DNA of 64,000 bases from Rhododendron vialii (Eukaryota > Streptophyta > Magnoliopsida > Ericales > Ericaceae). Numbering within the stretch: position 1 is the first letter of the stretch; the number at the start of each line of letters is the position of its first letter. The stretch covers positions 36,682,064 to 36,746,063 of the forward strand of contig NC_080561.1 in the NCBI RefSeq assembly GCF_030253575.1, given 5' to 3'. A model generated the notes under the pieces. That model worked only from the letters and a program-made list of their open reading frames with translations, did not search any database and was not told the origin of the DNA. Below are positions 35,652 through 45,598 of the stretch, in pieces. A program made the translations under genes and the position numbers.

Positions 35652-37728
35652 TTAATTACCAAAAAAAAAAAAAGAAACGATGAAATTTTCTTCTTTCAAC
35701 TTGCTATACAAAACCATCTGAAAAAGACAGGGAAAGGGAAACTGGGTATTTCCATAAGATCAAAAAATCAGCAATAGAGAATAAGAAATTTATTGAAATT
35801 TAATGATGTTCACCTGGTTTTGGGAAGAGCAGTGCCTATCCAATCATTCAATATTTTTCAGAAACTGGAAAGAGAAATCCCAGATAAGGCATTAAAAGAT
35901 CATGGGTTTGTTTCGGAGGGGGGACACGGATGATCCTTTCTGTGATTGAAGATTTCTAGTTTTGCGGGTGCCATTCACATGTTGGAGAGGACAGCATAGA
36001 AAGAAAGAAATGGAGAAAAGTATGAGTGGGGGTTGGAAGGTTTTTCTAATGCAAGGAGGACAAGGGAAGTGGAAAGGAGTGGACAAACGAGCTGATAGTT
36101 ACTACTAGCCATTGCAATCTTACAAGAAACATCGCATGATCAAGTGCTACTTGCACATGCAACATGGCAGAGTTCAATTCTTCGAAAACAAACTATAATT
36201 TAAGTGGGAATCACAATAGTGGGTTACTGTGATAGTCTCTTCCGATAATTTAGTCAAGTGGACGTAATGGCCCAAATACCTCAGTTATTTTAAAAAAAAA
36301 AAAAAATGATCAAGTGCTACCAAGTGTGATAGATGAACAAAGACAAAAATAAACGAATAGAAAGTGGTGCCACAGGAGAGGTGGAGTGGTAGTGGGCACC
36401 GACTACTGAGTAGTCAAAACTAATACTCCTACTTGTTATTTTGGCTTATAAATGACCAATATATAATATGACATAATAGTCCTAATTACACACTTCCTTA
36501 TCAAGAGGATAAGAAATTGGAAAGGTCTAGGAATACATCTTCTGGATACAATTGTGTCCGAAACCGTTGAATGTCTGTCGGTCCATATGCATCCAACAAT
36601 TTCGAACACGCTTTTATTTTAAAATCGTGTTCGTATCATTACTCGGTACCCACTACCTACTAGTCCCTTTCTTTTTGTTTAGAAGGGAAAGCCAAAAGTA
36701 AGTGATAATTTGTCTTTGGACACCTAAGTGGTGTCCGACTGGTTAGTTCCTTATATGTCGATTTAAATAATTAAATGTAAGTTTGATTTTCTTATAGAGT
36801 TTTGCAAATTTATTGAAATTTAAGAAGATTCCGTTGCAGAGTTTAGGTTAGAAATTACAATCTCAAGTTATCCAATCAAACTACTAAATGCAAAATTAAT
36901 TAATACGACCCGTGTAATTGCCCATGACCCGCATAAAGAGGTTCTATGAACATGTGCCGTGTGGTTGTGAATGTGGTTAGGCACCACGCGATAATGTCAT
37001 TGGTTGCTTGTAGAGGTAAAAAAGTTAGAAAATAAGAAAGCGATAGGAGTATTGGAGTTGGGACACACACAAACGTTATGAACATACAAAAGTTATGTTT
37101 GGTCCATAACAACATAGTTATGTGAGCCCACAACTACTTGTATGGAGTCTATGTAAATTTGTGGCAATGCCGTCAGATCAAGAAGATTGTTGCCTATCGT
37201 GGAGATATTTGGACACCACGTGACTGTACCAACCGAATGATTACTCGAGTGAGTGAATAATTTTTACCAAAAAAAAAGGTGTATGAATAGGAACATGTGA
37301 ACATAATTACTCGAGTGAGTGAACAAGTTATGGGTACATATGAACATGTACATATGAGTTTTGTGGGGCTCATTTTGGGTCCCACAAAGATGATTCGAAC
37401 CGCCCATTATTTTGAAAATATTTTTTTATGGAGCCCTATAAAAAATCAACTCAACCTGATATCGGTAAGGTTTTTTTCGGAATTTGTAAGGGCGAAACTA
37501 CTTAACTGCTCCGTTTCGCCCCTATAAATTCAAAAAAAATTCTTACCGGATACCGGGTTGAGTTGATTTTTTACAAGACTCCCTAAAAAAATATTTTAAA
37601 AATAATGAAAAATTTGAATTATTTATGTGGGACTCAAGGTAGGCCTTATAAAATTCATATGTACATGATATGTATATTCCATATGTACTCATAACAATGC
37701 ACGTATAAATAACAGAAAAGTTATACGT

Positions 37729-38058
37729 ACCGACGGTGGACGTAGGGAAACCATACCGATTGTCGCGCTTGGCCTTTTTCGGCCACTGGACTGTCGATCC
37801 GAGCCGTCCAATTTTTTTTTATAAAAAAACGAGGGGCTTTCGTGCGGGAATCAACGGCATCCGACTTGTGATTCGTGTATATACAAAAAAATATGGTGTT
37901 TAGATCAAACACCTACACACGTCGGATGCCGTTGATTTCACATGAGGCCCCTCGTTTTTTTTTTATAAAATTTTTAGACGACTCGAATCGGTTGTCCGGT
38001 GACCGAAAACGGCCCGACGTGGCCGTGGGTATGATTTCCGTACGCCCACCGTGAGTAC
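37729..38058. mobile_element. Diverged copy of the GTACCGACGG hairpin MITE
   Basis: The left end GTACCGACGGTGGACGTAGG and the right end CCGTACGCCCACCGTGAGTAC are imperfect inverted repeats. Internal blocks (GATCCGAGCCGTCCAA, CAACGGCATCCGAC, GGCCCCTCG) match those of the 23721-24106 element. The arms differ from each other more than in that copy, suggesting an older insertion. Confidence 0.65.
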
Positions 38059-38283
38059 CTCTAGCAGCTCTCTATAAATAATTGGATCCTAGAAAAGAGA
38101 AACAAAAAAGGGGCAATTGACTTTATTATGAGTACGTGGTCAAGCCGCCATAGAGTCCCACATGGGTTTTCTGTTTGGGCATTTTTTTCAAGGGCCTTTT
38201 GACGTATACTCTCTTGCTTTTTGAAAAGTCTTTATGTTCTTTAATTTGAGAATTCATCCACTGCTCCGCTCCATGAGTTCTTC

Positions 38284-38468
38284 TTTTTTTTTTTTTTTTT
38301 GCCAATATTATATACATTAATAGGGTTAGCGGAGTGGTAGTTCACAAGGGGTTGCAGTACTTTTAGAGACTATCCATGTAGTTGAATCCCTAATGTTCAC
38401 GACGGGATTTGAACCCTGACCTTTCACATGGGAAGAATAAGAGTTACCAATTAGAACAGGAGCCTATT
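38284..38468 (-). mobile_element. tRNA-derived SINE (family S1, copy 3)
   Basis: A poly-T run and GCCAATATTATATACATTA open the insert. The reverse-strand B box GGTTCAAATCCCG, close to the tRNA consensus, lies near 38405-38420, and an A-box-like TAATTGGTAACTC is near the right end. Target duplications were not resolved. Confidence 0.7.
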
Positions 38469-39169
38469 GGATAGAGAGAGGGAGAGAGAGAGGAAAAAAA
38501 TTATTGAAAACCTTGCACAAAGATAGAGTCCAAAATCCAAATCCTAAAGCGAACAAGGTCATATGGATCAAAGGATCGATTTTATAGGACATCACTTCTC
38601 GGGCAGTTTGACGAGAAAACTTTTGTTTTTTTGGGCCACTTGTCGGAACTAATTCAATGAAATGATCGGTTCCGTAGATATTGTAGAGCTCATCAAAACA
38701 AACAAATCGGAACTGAATTTTGGTTGTTTTGGTCCATGTTGTGCAGAACATCTCAGTTTGATTTGACATTTTACTTTGATCACGCACTCATTGATCTCCA
38801 TAAATACGAGGTTAAACCACAGATATGCGTTTCGTTTAGATCAACAGTCTGGACGAAACCTATTATTGAACTACGTTCGGGAAGTGACCGGAAAATATGA
38901 AACTGCACGTGTGCATATCTCCGGCAAACTGCAGAGAAGCCATCTCCGATTTTGTATGAATTCCTAAACGCGCTTACGTTGGACTTTGAATTTTGTAGGG
39001 AAAAAGAAAAGTTATGTTTTCCATCATGATTTTATAATCTTTAATAATCATAAAGTAAAATTCATTTCTTTAGTTTTCCAGTCATTTTTTTTTCTTTTTT
39101 TCTCCGAAAAACTCTTTACAATGTTCATGATCCAAAAGAAAAACAGTCACGTAGCTTTTCGTGAATATA

Positions 39170-39360
39170 GTTTACGGAAGTGAATCGCGTCCGTCCAAAA
39201 TGTGTTGGACAGTCCGGATTTTAATGAACCTTTTTCAGAAAAGAGTTGAACTTTTTCCGGGAATTTTTTTTATTAATATCCGGACGATCCAATGCCGAAA
39301 CAGACGGCTGACATCAAGCGACTCCGTAAATTACCTCTTTACGGCGGCTCCGTGAATAAG
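39170..39360. mobile_element. Short MITE (family of 20993-21165)
   Basis: It begins near TTTACGGAAGTGAATCGCGTCC and ends near GCGACTCCGTAAATTACC...CTCCGTGAATAAG. TCCGGATTTTAATGAAC and TTAATATCCGGAC form the internal inverted part. The same blocks occur in the same order at 20993-21165. Confidence 0.5.
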
Positions 39361-39719
39361 CCATACTCCATGATCCAAACACATCCTGACAAAAATAACA
39401 TGAGAGTTCGAGTAAAAGAAGCTAAATTTGGTTTCTGCTTTTGTAATGCGAAGAAAATGAATAGGCATTAGCAAAAAGAAACCATTAGTTGTTTGAGAAT
39501 AAATTCTCTAGTTGTTTTTATGCTTCCAAACTTCATTTTCAATTTTCTGACATATATTTGGGAGACTCGTCGTTCACTGGTACGATACACTGATCGCTCT
39601 GTGATTGTGAATGGGGAATAAGGCAAAACTCTATTCGACGGAGGGCAGGATGCAAACGAGTTGGGCTGAGTCAAGCTGAGCCGAGGTTCGCAGTATTCAA
39701 GCTTGGCTTGTTTACTTTA

Positions 39720-40402
39720 GGCCTTGTTCACTTCAAAACTTTTTAAAAAAAATATTTCTCAACTCAATCATTACTCTCATTTCTCTCTCCAACTTTTCAA
39801 TCATTACTCTATTTTCTCACTCTATTTCTCTCCATTTTTTACCCCCCTCTCTCTCCAAACATTATCCTCCTATGATGCACCGACACAGATACGGACATCG
39901 AAACCGACACCGGAACACTGAAATTCTAAAAATTGGGGACACGGACACGGCCGGGGACACGCCACGTGTATATGCATTTATTTATTTAAATAAATAATTA
40001 TAGTTTAACACCCAGAAATTTAAAAAAAATTATAATTTGGCCCCAATTTTTTTTAAAAAAAATTACAGTTTGATCCCTAATTTTTTTAAAAATTACAGTT
40101 TGGCTCCCAAAATTTTTAAAAATTGTAGTTTGACCCCTATCGTGTCATCATCGGTGTCCCCGCAGTGTCCCCATCGGTGTCCCGCCGTGTCCCCAGTAGT
40201 GTCCCCCTCAAAATTTAATATTAAAATATGAGACACGCCACGTGGTGTGTCCAGTACGTATCTCCGATGTGTCCCGCCGTGTCCCCGTGTCCTGACACTG
40301 CGATTTGTCGACCTCTAGAGGTGTCGCTGCTTCATAGTTATCCTCATTCTCTCTCCACTTATTTTGCAAAAACACTACTCATATTACAAACCAAACAAAG
40401 CA
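39720..40402. mobile_element. Harbinger-type MITE interrupted by a hAT MITE
   Basis: TTA flanks both sides (39717-39719, 40403-40405). The ends are GGCCTTGTTCAC (left) and, reverse-complemented, TGCTTTGTTTGG (right). The interior CATTTCTCTCTCC / CATTACTCTATTTTCTC text is the same family as 8527-8760. The hAT element at 39870-40337 splits it. Confidence 0.7.
39870..40337. mobile_element. hAT-type MITE with 8-bp target duplication
   Basis: TTATCCTC occurs immediately on both sides (39862-39869 and 40338-40345). The inverted ends are CTATGATGCACCGACAC and CTATGAAGCAGCGACAC, 15 of 17 matching. GGGGACACGG and its complement recur inside each end. An 8-bp duplication with short inverted ends is the hAT pattern. 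There is no transposase frame, so it is non-autonomous. Confidence 0.85.
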
Positions 40403-40929
40403 TTAAAAGATCCAAAAAAAACTCGAGTCAAGTTCGGCTCGCTTGTAAATGAGCCGACCCTGGTTCATTTGCTTAACGAGGCTCTATGAACAAGTGAAAC
40501 CTATACAAACGAGCCGAGCTTTAGAGTGTTGAGCTCGGCTCGTTTTGCTACACGAGCCTAAAACTCAAGGTGAAGGTCGACTCAGTTACTAAACAAGCTG
40601 AGCCTTAACTAGTTGAGTCTCGAGCTACTTGTGAGCAGCTAAATTCGTTTGGAGGCCTAACGCCACATATTCATATGCTTTTTATAAGCACCCAGCAGCT
40701 AAAGAAGTAACTACTTACCGCAACATTCTGTCTGGTCCAAATATGATCTTTTCAAAGCCTGCAAATCAAATGCTCATCAGAATTTCACCAAAAAGATTTT
40801 TCACCAAACTTAGTTTACAGCACTCACAAGTAGGTTGAGAATTCAGAACTGAACCTGCAAGACCATGGTATTTTTCCATTTGCAGAGAAACTCGCACTTC
40901 GCTAAAAAAAAAAAAAAGGTGCAGATTTT

Positions 40930-41084
40930 TTTTTGCCAATATTGTATACATCAGTGGGGATTAGTAGGGTGTTAGTAGGTTAGTTCACCAAGGTTTCAGA
41001 GGCTATCCATAGCCCTGAATCCCAAACGTCTCGACAGGGCTCAAACCCTACCGGGAGATGCCCACTGGGCTAGAGCCTATTGGC
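40930..41084 (-). mobile_element. tRNA-derived SINE (family S1, copy 4)
   Basis: A 9-bp target duplication GCAGATTTT flanks it (40921-40929, 41085-41093). On the minus strand the A box reads TAGCCCAGTGGG and the B box GGTTTGAGCCC, at tRNA spacing. The 3' end reads TACAATATTGGC followed by A. It is the clearest copy of the family. Confidence 0.8.
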
Positions 41085-41466
41085 GCAGATTTTAACAACA
41101 TGGAGTACAACGATGTGATACTCAGCAGTCAGCTCTTTTCCATTAACAATTCAGAGCAAGTAAGATTCATACACTAATTCTGTCTGTCATCGCACCATAT
41201 TTCCTCAACAAAACCGAAATTCATCGACTCAGCTCTTTCCCATTAACAATTCAGAGTAGGTAACATTCATACACTATAATCCGTTTGTCATCGCGTCATA
41301 TTTCCTCAACAAAACCGAAATTCATCTACGTCAATGAAAATCCATCCAAATTTGGAGGTATAGCATTAGCAGTACAGAAAGACTCTTACATAAACTGCAC
41401 CACCTTTTCCTTCTCTTTTTCCTTCCTTGAAAAGAAAAGAAGGCAAAAGAATCGTTGGGGCCGACG

Positions 41467-44400
41467 TCAAAGAGCATAAATCGGATTCACCTCCGTATCA
41501 GAATAATCCGAGTGGCGCCACGAGTTAGTTCCACTCCTCGAGAACTTCTCTCTCTTTCTCACCTTCCGAGTCCTCTTAGACTTCACCACGTAATAAGTCA
41601 TCGCGCCAAGGATCCCGCCCATTATAACCCCGCCCACGACGGTAACAAAAATGGCGCCCCACTTGTGGTGCCTCCCGACGACTATGTAAGACGAGGCGAT
41701 GAATGCCACCGAAGTGCAAACGGATGCCAACCACATCAGCTTGTTGATCACTTCCACAACCCTTCTCTCTGATTTTATCTCCCCTCTCACAACCGTTATC
41801 TGGACCAGAACAACTGCCAAGGACGTGAATAGGGCGACCGCATTGAATATGAAGAAGATCTTGAAGGACACGGTCCCCACCATCACCGCTATGCCCTGGT
41901 CATTGTCCCCTCCGGGAACCGTGAAGATGGCGGCGAAGGCCACCGTGGCGAAGAGGACGGCCACCACGGTGACGGAGTTGGTGGCGTTGTTGATCCCTGC
42001 CCGATGGAGCTTCCTCAGCTCCTTGGCGATCCCGGTCATGTTCTTGTTGGTCTTTCGGGCTTGTTCCAACTGGGTGTGGACGTCGTTCTGGATTTCCGTC
42101 ACGGTCTTCCGCAGCTCATCCCTCGGCTGGTTCAACTCGTTCGCTCTGATGGCGCCGAAACGGTATAGGCAATCTTTTATCTCTGCGATTTGCTCGGAAA
42201 GAGGAAGCCCTTCCGCAATGTCGAGGGCTGTTTTGTGGTCCCTTGTTAGGGCATTGACGTTGGTGTCACGGAGGAGTAATAGCTCGTTTACTATCTGAAG
42301 TGAAAAGAAAGATGCCTTCAAATTTGTCTTAATGTTCATATAAAACTCTAAAAAGAGGTGGTTGGAAAGAGCAATAAACCAAACCAGCTTACAAAAATGA
42401 AACAGTCCCTCCATAACCAGTCATCCATAATATCAAATAAATCTTAGGTCCAAATCGAATTTTTTTAGAAAGAAGATCTGGTCGATCCGGAATAGATTGG
42501 TTAAACATTATATTAGGGAGCCTGGTCTTGACTCTTCTGTGTGGAATTCTTTCGCGTTCGGCTCTTCGAATTACTTGTTTTGAAGTGCCTTGTCTTCAAA
42601 AAAGTGCCTTGTCTTCTATGTTTATTGAGGTTTTCTTGGTTTACATGTTTTTGGTTCCTAGATCCTTTGTTCCCATCAGAATGATCATGCATGAAGAAAC
42701 AAAGCAAACTCCTAAATTTTGTACTTTTACATTATAACATGATGTTAAAATGTGATTTTGTATGATTGTTGATTAAGATGAAGGTCGAACAATATTCTTT
42801 CCAAATCTCCGTAAACCCCAAAACTCGGATGTGTACTAGCTGCTAAATCTTCTAAGTGCGATTTATGGGGTTGAGAGGTTTAACCGAGTTCATCCTCAAG
42901 GAATCAAGTTTTCAGGCTTTTACATTTGGCTAGCTGAGATGAATTTCGACCCCTAACCATAATTACCATGATTATCAAGCACCAATTGATTAAAAGCAAA
43001 ACCAGCTATGTATAAAGGTTATATCAGTCCGAGCAGTGAAGAAGATAAGTTGGCTTATATCGATATTGAGGTGGCAATATGAATGAACGGTATACCTCTG
43101 ACCGCTTCTTCCTGGTGGCTACATGCAATGCTGTGTTTCCAAACTTGTCTGGGAGCATCACAATGGCTGCATCTGCTTGAAGAAGCAACTTCACCACTTC
43201 ACAACTAATCCCTTTGACAGCCATATGCAAAGCAGTCTGTCCTTTCTTATCAGTTCTTCTTGCCAATTGTGGATCCTTATCGAGCAATGTTTTCACAATA
43301 TCCACGTGACCCTGTCTAGCAGCTAAGTGTAACGCGTTCTTCCCGTTGGACCTCGATATCTCTAGCAAGCTGGAATCTTTTGACAGTAGCTCGTTAACCA
43401 CGTTTATATGCCCTCTTGAAGCTGCTGATACAAGAGGGGTGGCATTCGATTGTGCTACTGTTTTGCTTAGATCTGGGTCATGGTCTAATAGTATCTGGAC
43501 AATGGCTGCAAAAAAAGAAAAGAGTCACCAAACCATGCAGGCAAACAATCTGTTAACGGAAAAAAGAATTGACCAGCTTTTCTGAATTCAGTGGCGGTTC
43601 TGATGAAGCCAGCGGCATTTACATGGTACACATTCTTTTATTTTTTCAAAATTGACACGCAAAGTTGACAAACATTGTGCAGTTTTCTTCACAACAATTT
43701 CAGGATTCCATATGGATCGCAAGAAACAAAGCCATGAGATAAACAAAGGATTCAAGATATACAGACCACAATGAATTGAAATGCACTTAAAGCACAACCC
43801 AAGGGGAAATAAAAGTTTGATGACTGAATTAGATAAATGACCGATGAAGCAAAGGATTCAGGATAAAGATAATAATGAAACAAAGTGCACATATGACACA
43901 AACGAGGGGAATCAAACTCGATAATCTTGCCCACAAATCTTCGAAAGCTAGTCGATGCCATTTTCATTGTTAACTACCAGCTCAAAATAGTGCAAGAGGA
44001 GTCAGATGATGCAGTAGTAACAAAGATGTACAGATAAACACAAAATATTGTACATACATTCATATGTTCTTGCAAATATCTTGGCCACAGATTGGAGCAA
44101 CTCAAGTTAAAATTCCATACAAAACCATATGAGAAAGATAAAATGGAAAATGCGTACCACACTAGGGCAGTAGTTAATGCGCAAAAAACGCATTAATTGA
44201 TATCCATGCAATTGATTGATATATATGAAAGTGTATTGAAACTCAATTTTTATTTTTTTACTTTTACATCATATATGCATTATCCATTGCATAGTGGGCT
44301 ATGGTTAGCCAAACCAACACAAAATAGAAATCACTCAGTACCTTGGTGACCTTTACTAGCCGCAATATGCAACGCATCAAACCCCGACCTGTTCTTGGCC

Positions 44401-45455
44401 ACAATCCCTTCCTTGGTGGTATACGGCAGCAGCACCTTCACGACTTCCACGTGCCCCTTCTCCGCTGCCGTGAACACCGCCGTCTCTCCTAGCTCGTTCA
44501 CCTCGTTCACGATCGCTGACCGGATCTCCGCCACCTCCGCGTCGAACTCCGCCCCGCTCAGGGTCCTCACCATCTGCTCGTCAATCTCCCCCAGGATCTG
44601 CTTCACCGCCGCTACGTCCCCCCTTTGCGCCGCCAGGTGGAGCTCCGTGTCGTTGAATCGCCCGGTCACCTGCTTCACGTACTTCTTCCTTGCTGAATTC
44701 GGCTGGTCCATTCGCTTTCCGGAATTCGAGATGACCAACGATTTTTCGGAATTCGACTGGTCCATTCGTTTTCCGGAATTCGAAATTACTAGCGATTTTC
44801 CGGAATTCGATTGATCCATTCGCTTTCCGGAATTCGAAATCAACAGCGAATTTCCGGAATTCGATTGGTCCATTCGCTTCCCGGAAGTTGATATAACTAG
44901 AGCCGGAGCCTGAACCGCCCTAGGAGACGGAGAAGGCGTCGAGGTTAGTCCCATCTCGAGATCCCTCTCTCCTCCTTCTGCACAATTAAACAATGCGTTG
45001 CAGAAGAAGAGTAGTGCTATGATCACGAATGTATAGATACAGATATAGATATTGACACACATGTGTTTAGAATTGTTTGATGAACGTGAAACACGATGCA
45101 CATGGAACGTGCATGCATGAACTCAAATGTCCAAATATAGATATGGACATATATGTGTTCAGAATTATTTGATACATGTGAATCTCACACAATGTACATG
45201 AAATGTGCACGCATGGACATACATGCCTAGATTTGCGTTCAGAATCACCCATGAATCGAATGTGCATGCAAACACATCTGTGTCTGAATCGGTGCCGAAA
45301 GCATTTTGCATTGTGGAAAAACGTAATGATCGGAAAAAGGAATTCAGAAATTCTAACCTAACAAACGATAATGTAGCGCATTCATCATATCTAAGATGGT
45401 GTAAGCATGCATAGAAGGTGAAATAGGGGGTACCTTCATCGATGACGGAAGTCAT
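41467..45455 (-). CDS. ITN1: ITN1-type ankyrin-repeat/PGG membrane protein, 631 aa
   Basis: Four exons on the minus strand: 45455-45434, 44977-44342, 43505-43096 and 42294-41467 (22+636+410+828 = 1896 nt), all GT-AG with continuous phase. The first exon encodes only MTSVIDE plus one base. From residue ~108 the sequence follows the ITN1 pattern closely: [40 protein letters not shown], then ankyrin repeats to about residue 380, then [20 protein letters not shown]. The PGG domain follows ([19 protein letters not shown], with PGG at 483-485), with four hydrophobic spans and a short Ser/Arg-rich tail. Arabidopsis ITN1 is a plasma-membrane protein affecting ABA-dependent reactive oxygen production and salt tolerance. 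The symbol reflects family resemblance, not proven orthology. The N-terminus is odd: residues 36-107 are four 18-residue tandem repeats. Intron 1 has its own ~95-bp tandem repeat. Confidence 0.92.
44679..44894 (-). repeat. Coding minisatellite, 4 x 54 bp
   Basis: Four head-to-tail 54-bp units (44894-44841, 44840-44787, 44786-44733, 44732-44679) encode variants of [18 protein letters not shown]. The last unit degrades into the conserved RKKYVKQ sequence. Most units carry GAATTCC twice. All units keep the reading frame. Confidence 0.97.
45047..45285. repeat. ~95-bp tandem repeat in ITN1-type intron 1
   Basis: Two fuller copies and one partial copy share ACACATGTGTT(T/C)AGAATT, GTGAAxCxC and AACGTGCATGCATG-type blocks. 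They start near 45047, 45142 and 45216. The copies are diverged. Confidence 0.7.
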
Positions 45456-45591
45456 GTTTAAGATCGAGAAAATGAATATAGTCCTACGAATTCATTGTCT
45501 GTACGTATATATTTACGTGTGGGAAAGGCCAATTGAACCGGAAAATATAGTGGTGGTGGTGGTGGTGGTGCCGCCGTGGTGGGGTGGTGGT

Positions 45592-45598
45592 TTTTATA
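45592..45598 (-). promoter_or_regulatory. Putative TATA box of the ITN1-type gene
   Basis: On the minus strand CGTATAAAAACC lies about 137 bp upstream of the ATG at 45455. This would give a 5' UTR of roughly 110 bases that includes a (CAC)n/(GTG)n triplet tract at 45549-45570. Confidence 0.5.

Larger units (their letters stand above)
35652..41466. other. Intergenic region with nested transposons
   Basis: No gene was supported between the two ankyrin genes. The left part (35811-36110) may contain 5' UTR exons of the 542-residue ankyrin gene: a strong donor-like site is visible on the minus strand at about 35812. The remainder contains a GTACC-type MITE (37729-38058), two SINEs, a short MITE (39170-39360) and a three-level nest of elements (39650-40660). 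The stretch 36120-37700 shows nothing further that I can name, apart from AT-rich inverted segments near 37430-37590. Confidence 0.5.

Noticed and set aside
41699..42298. 199-codon plus-strand frame
   Set aside because: It lies antisense to the last exon of the ITN1-type gene, and the sense strand has clear domain structure.
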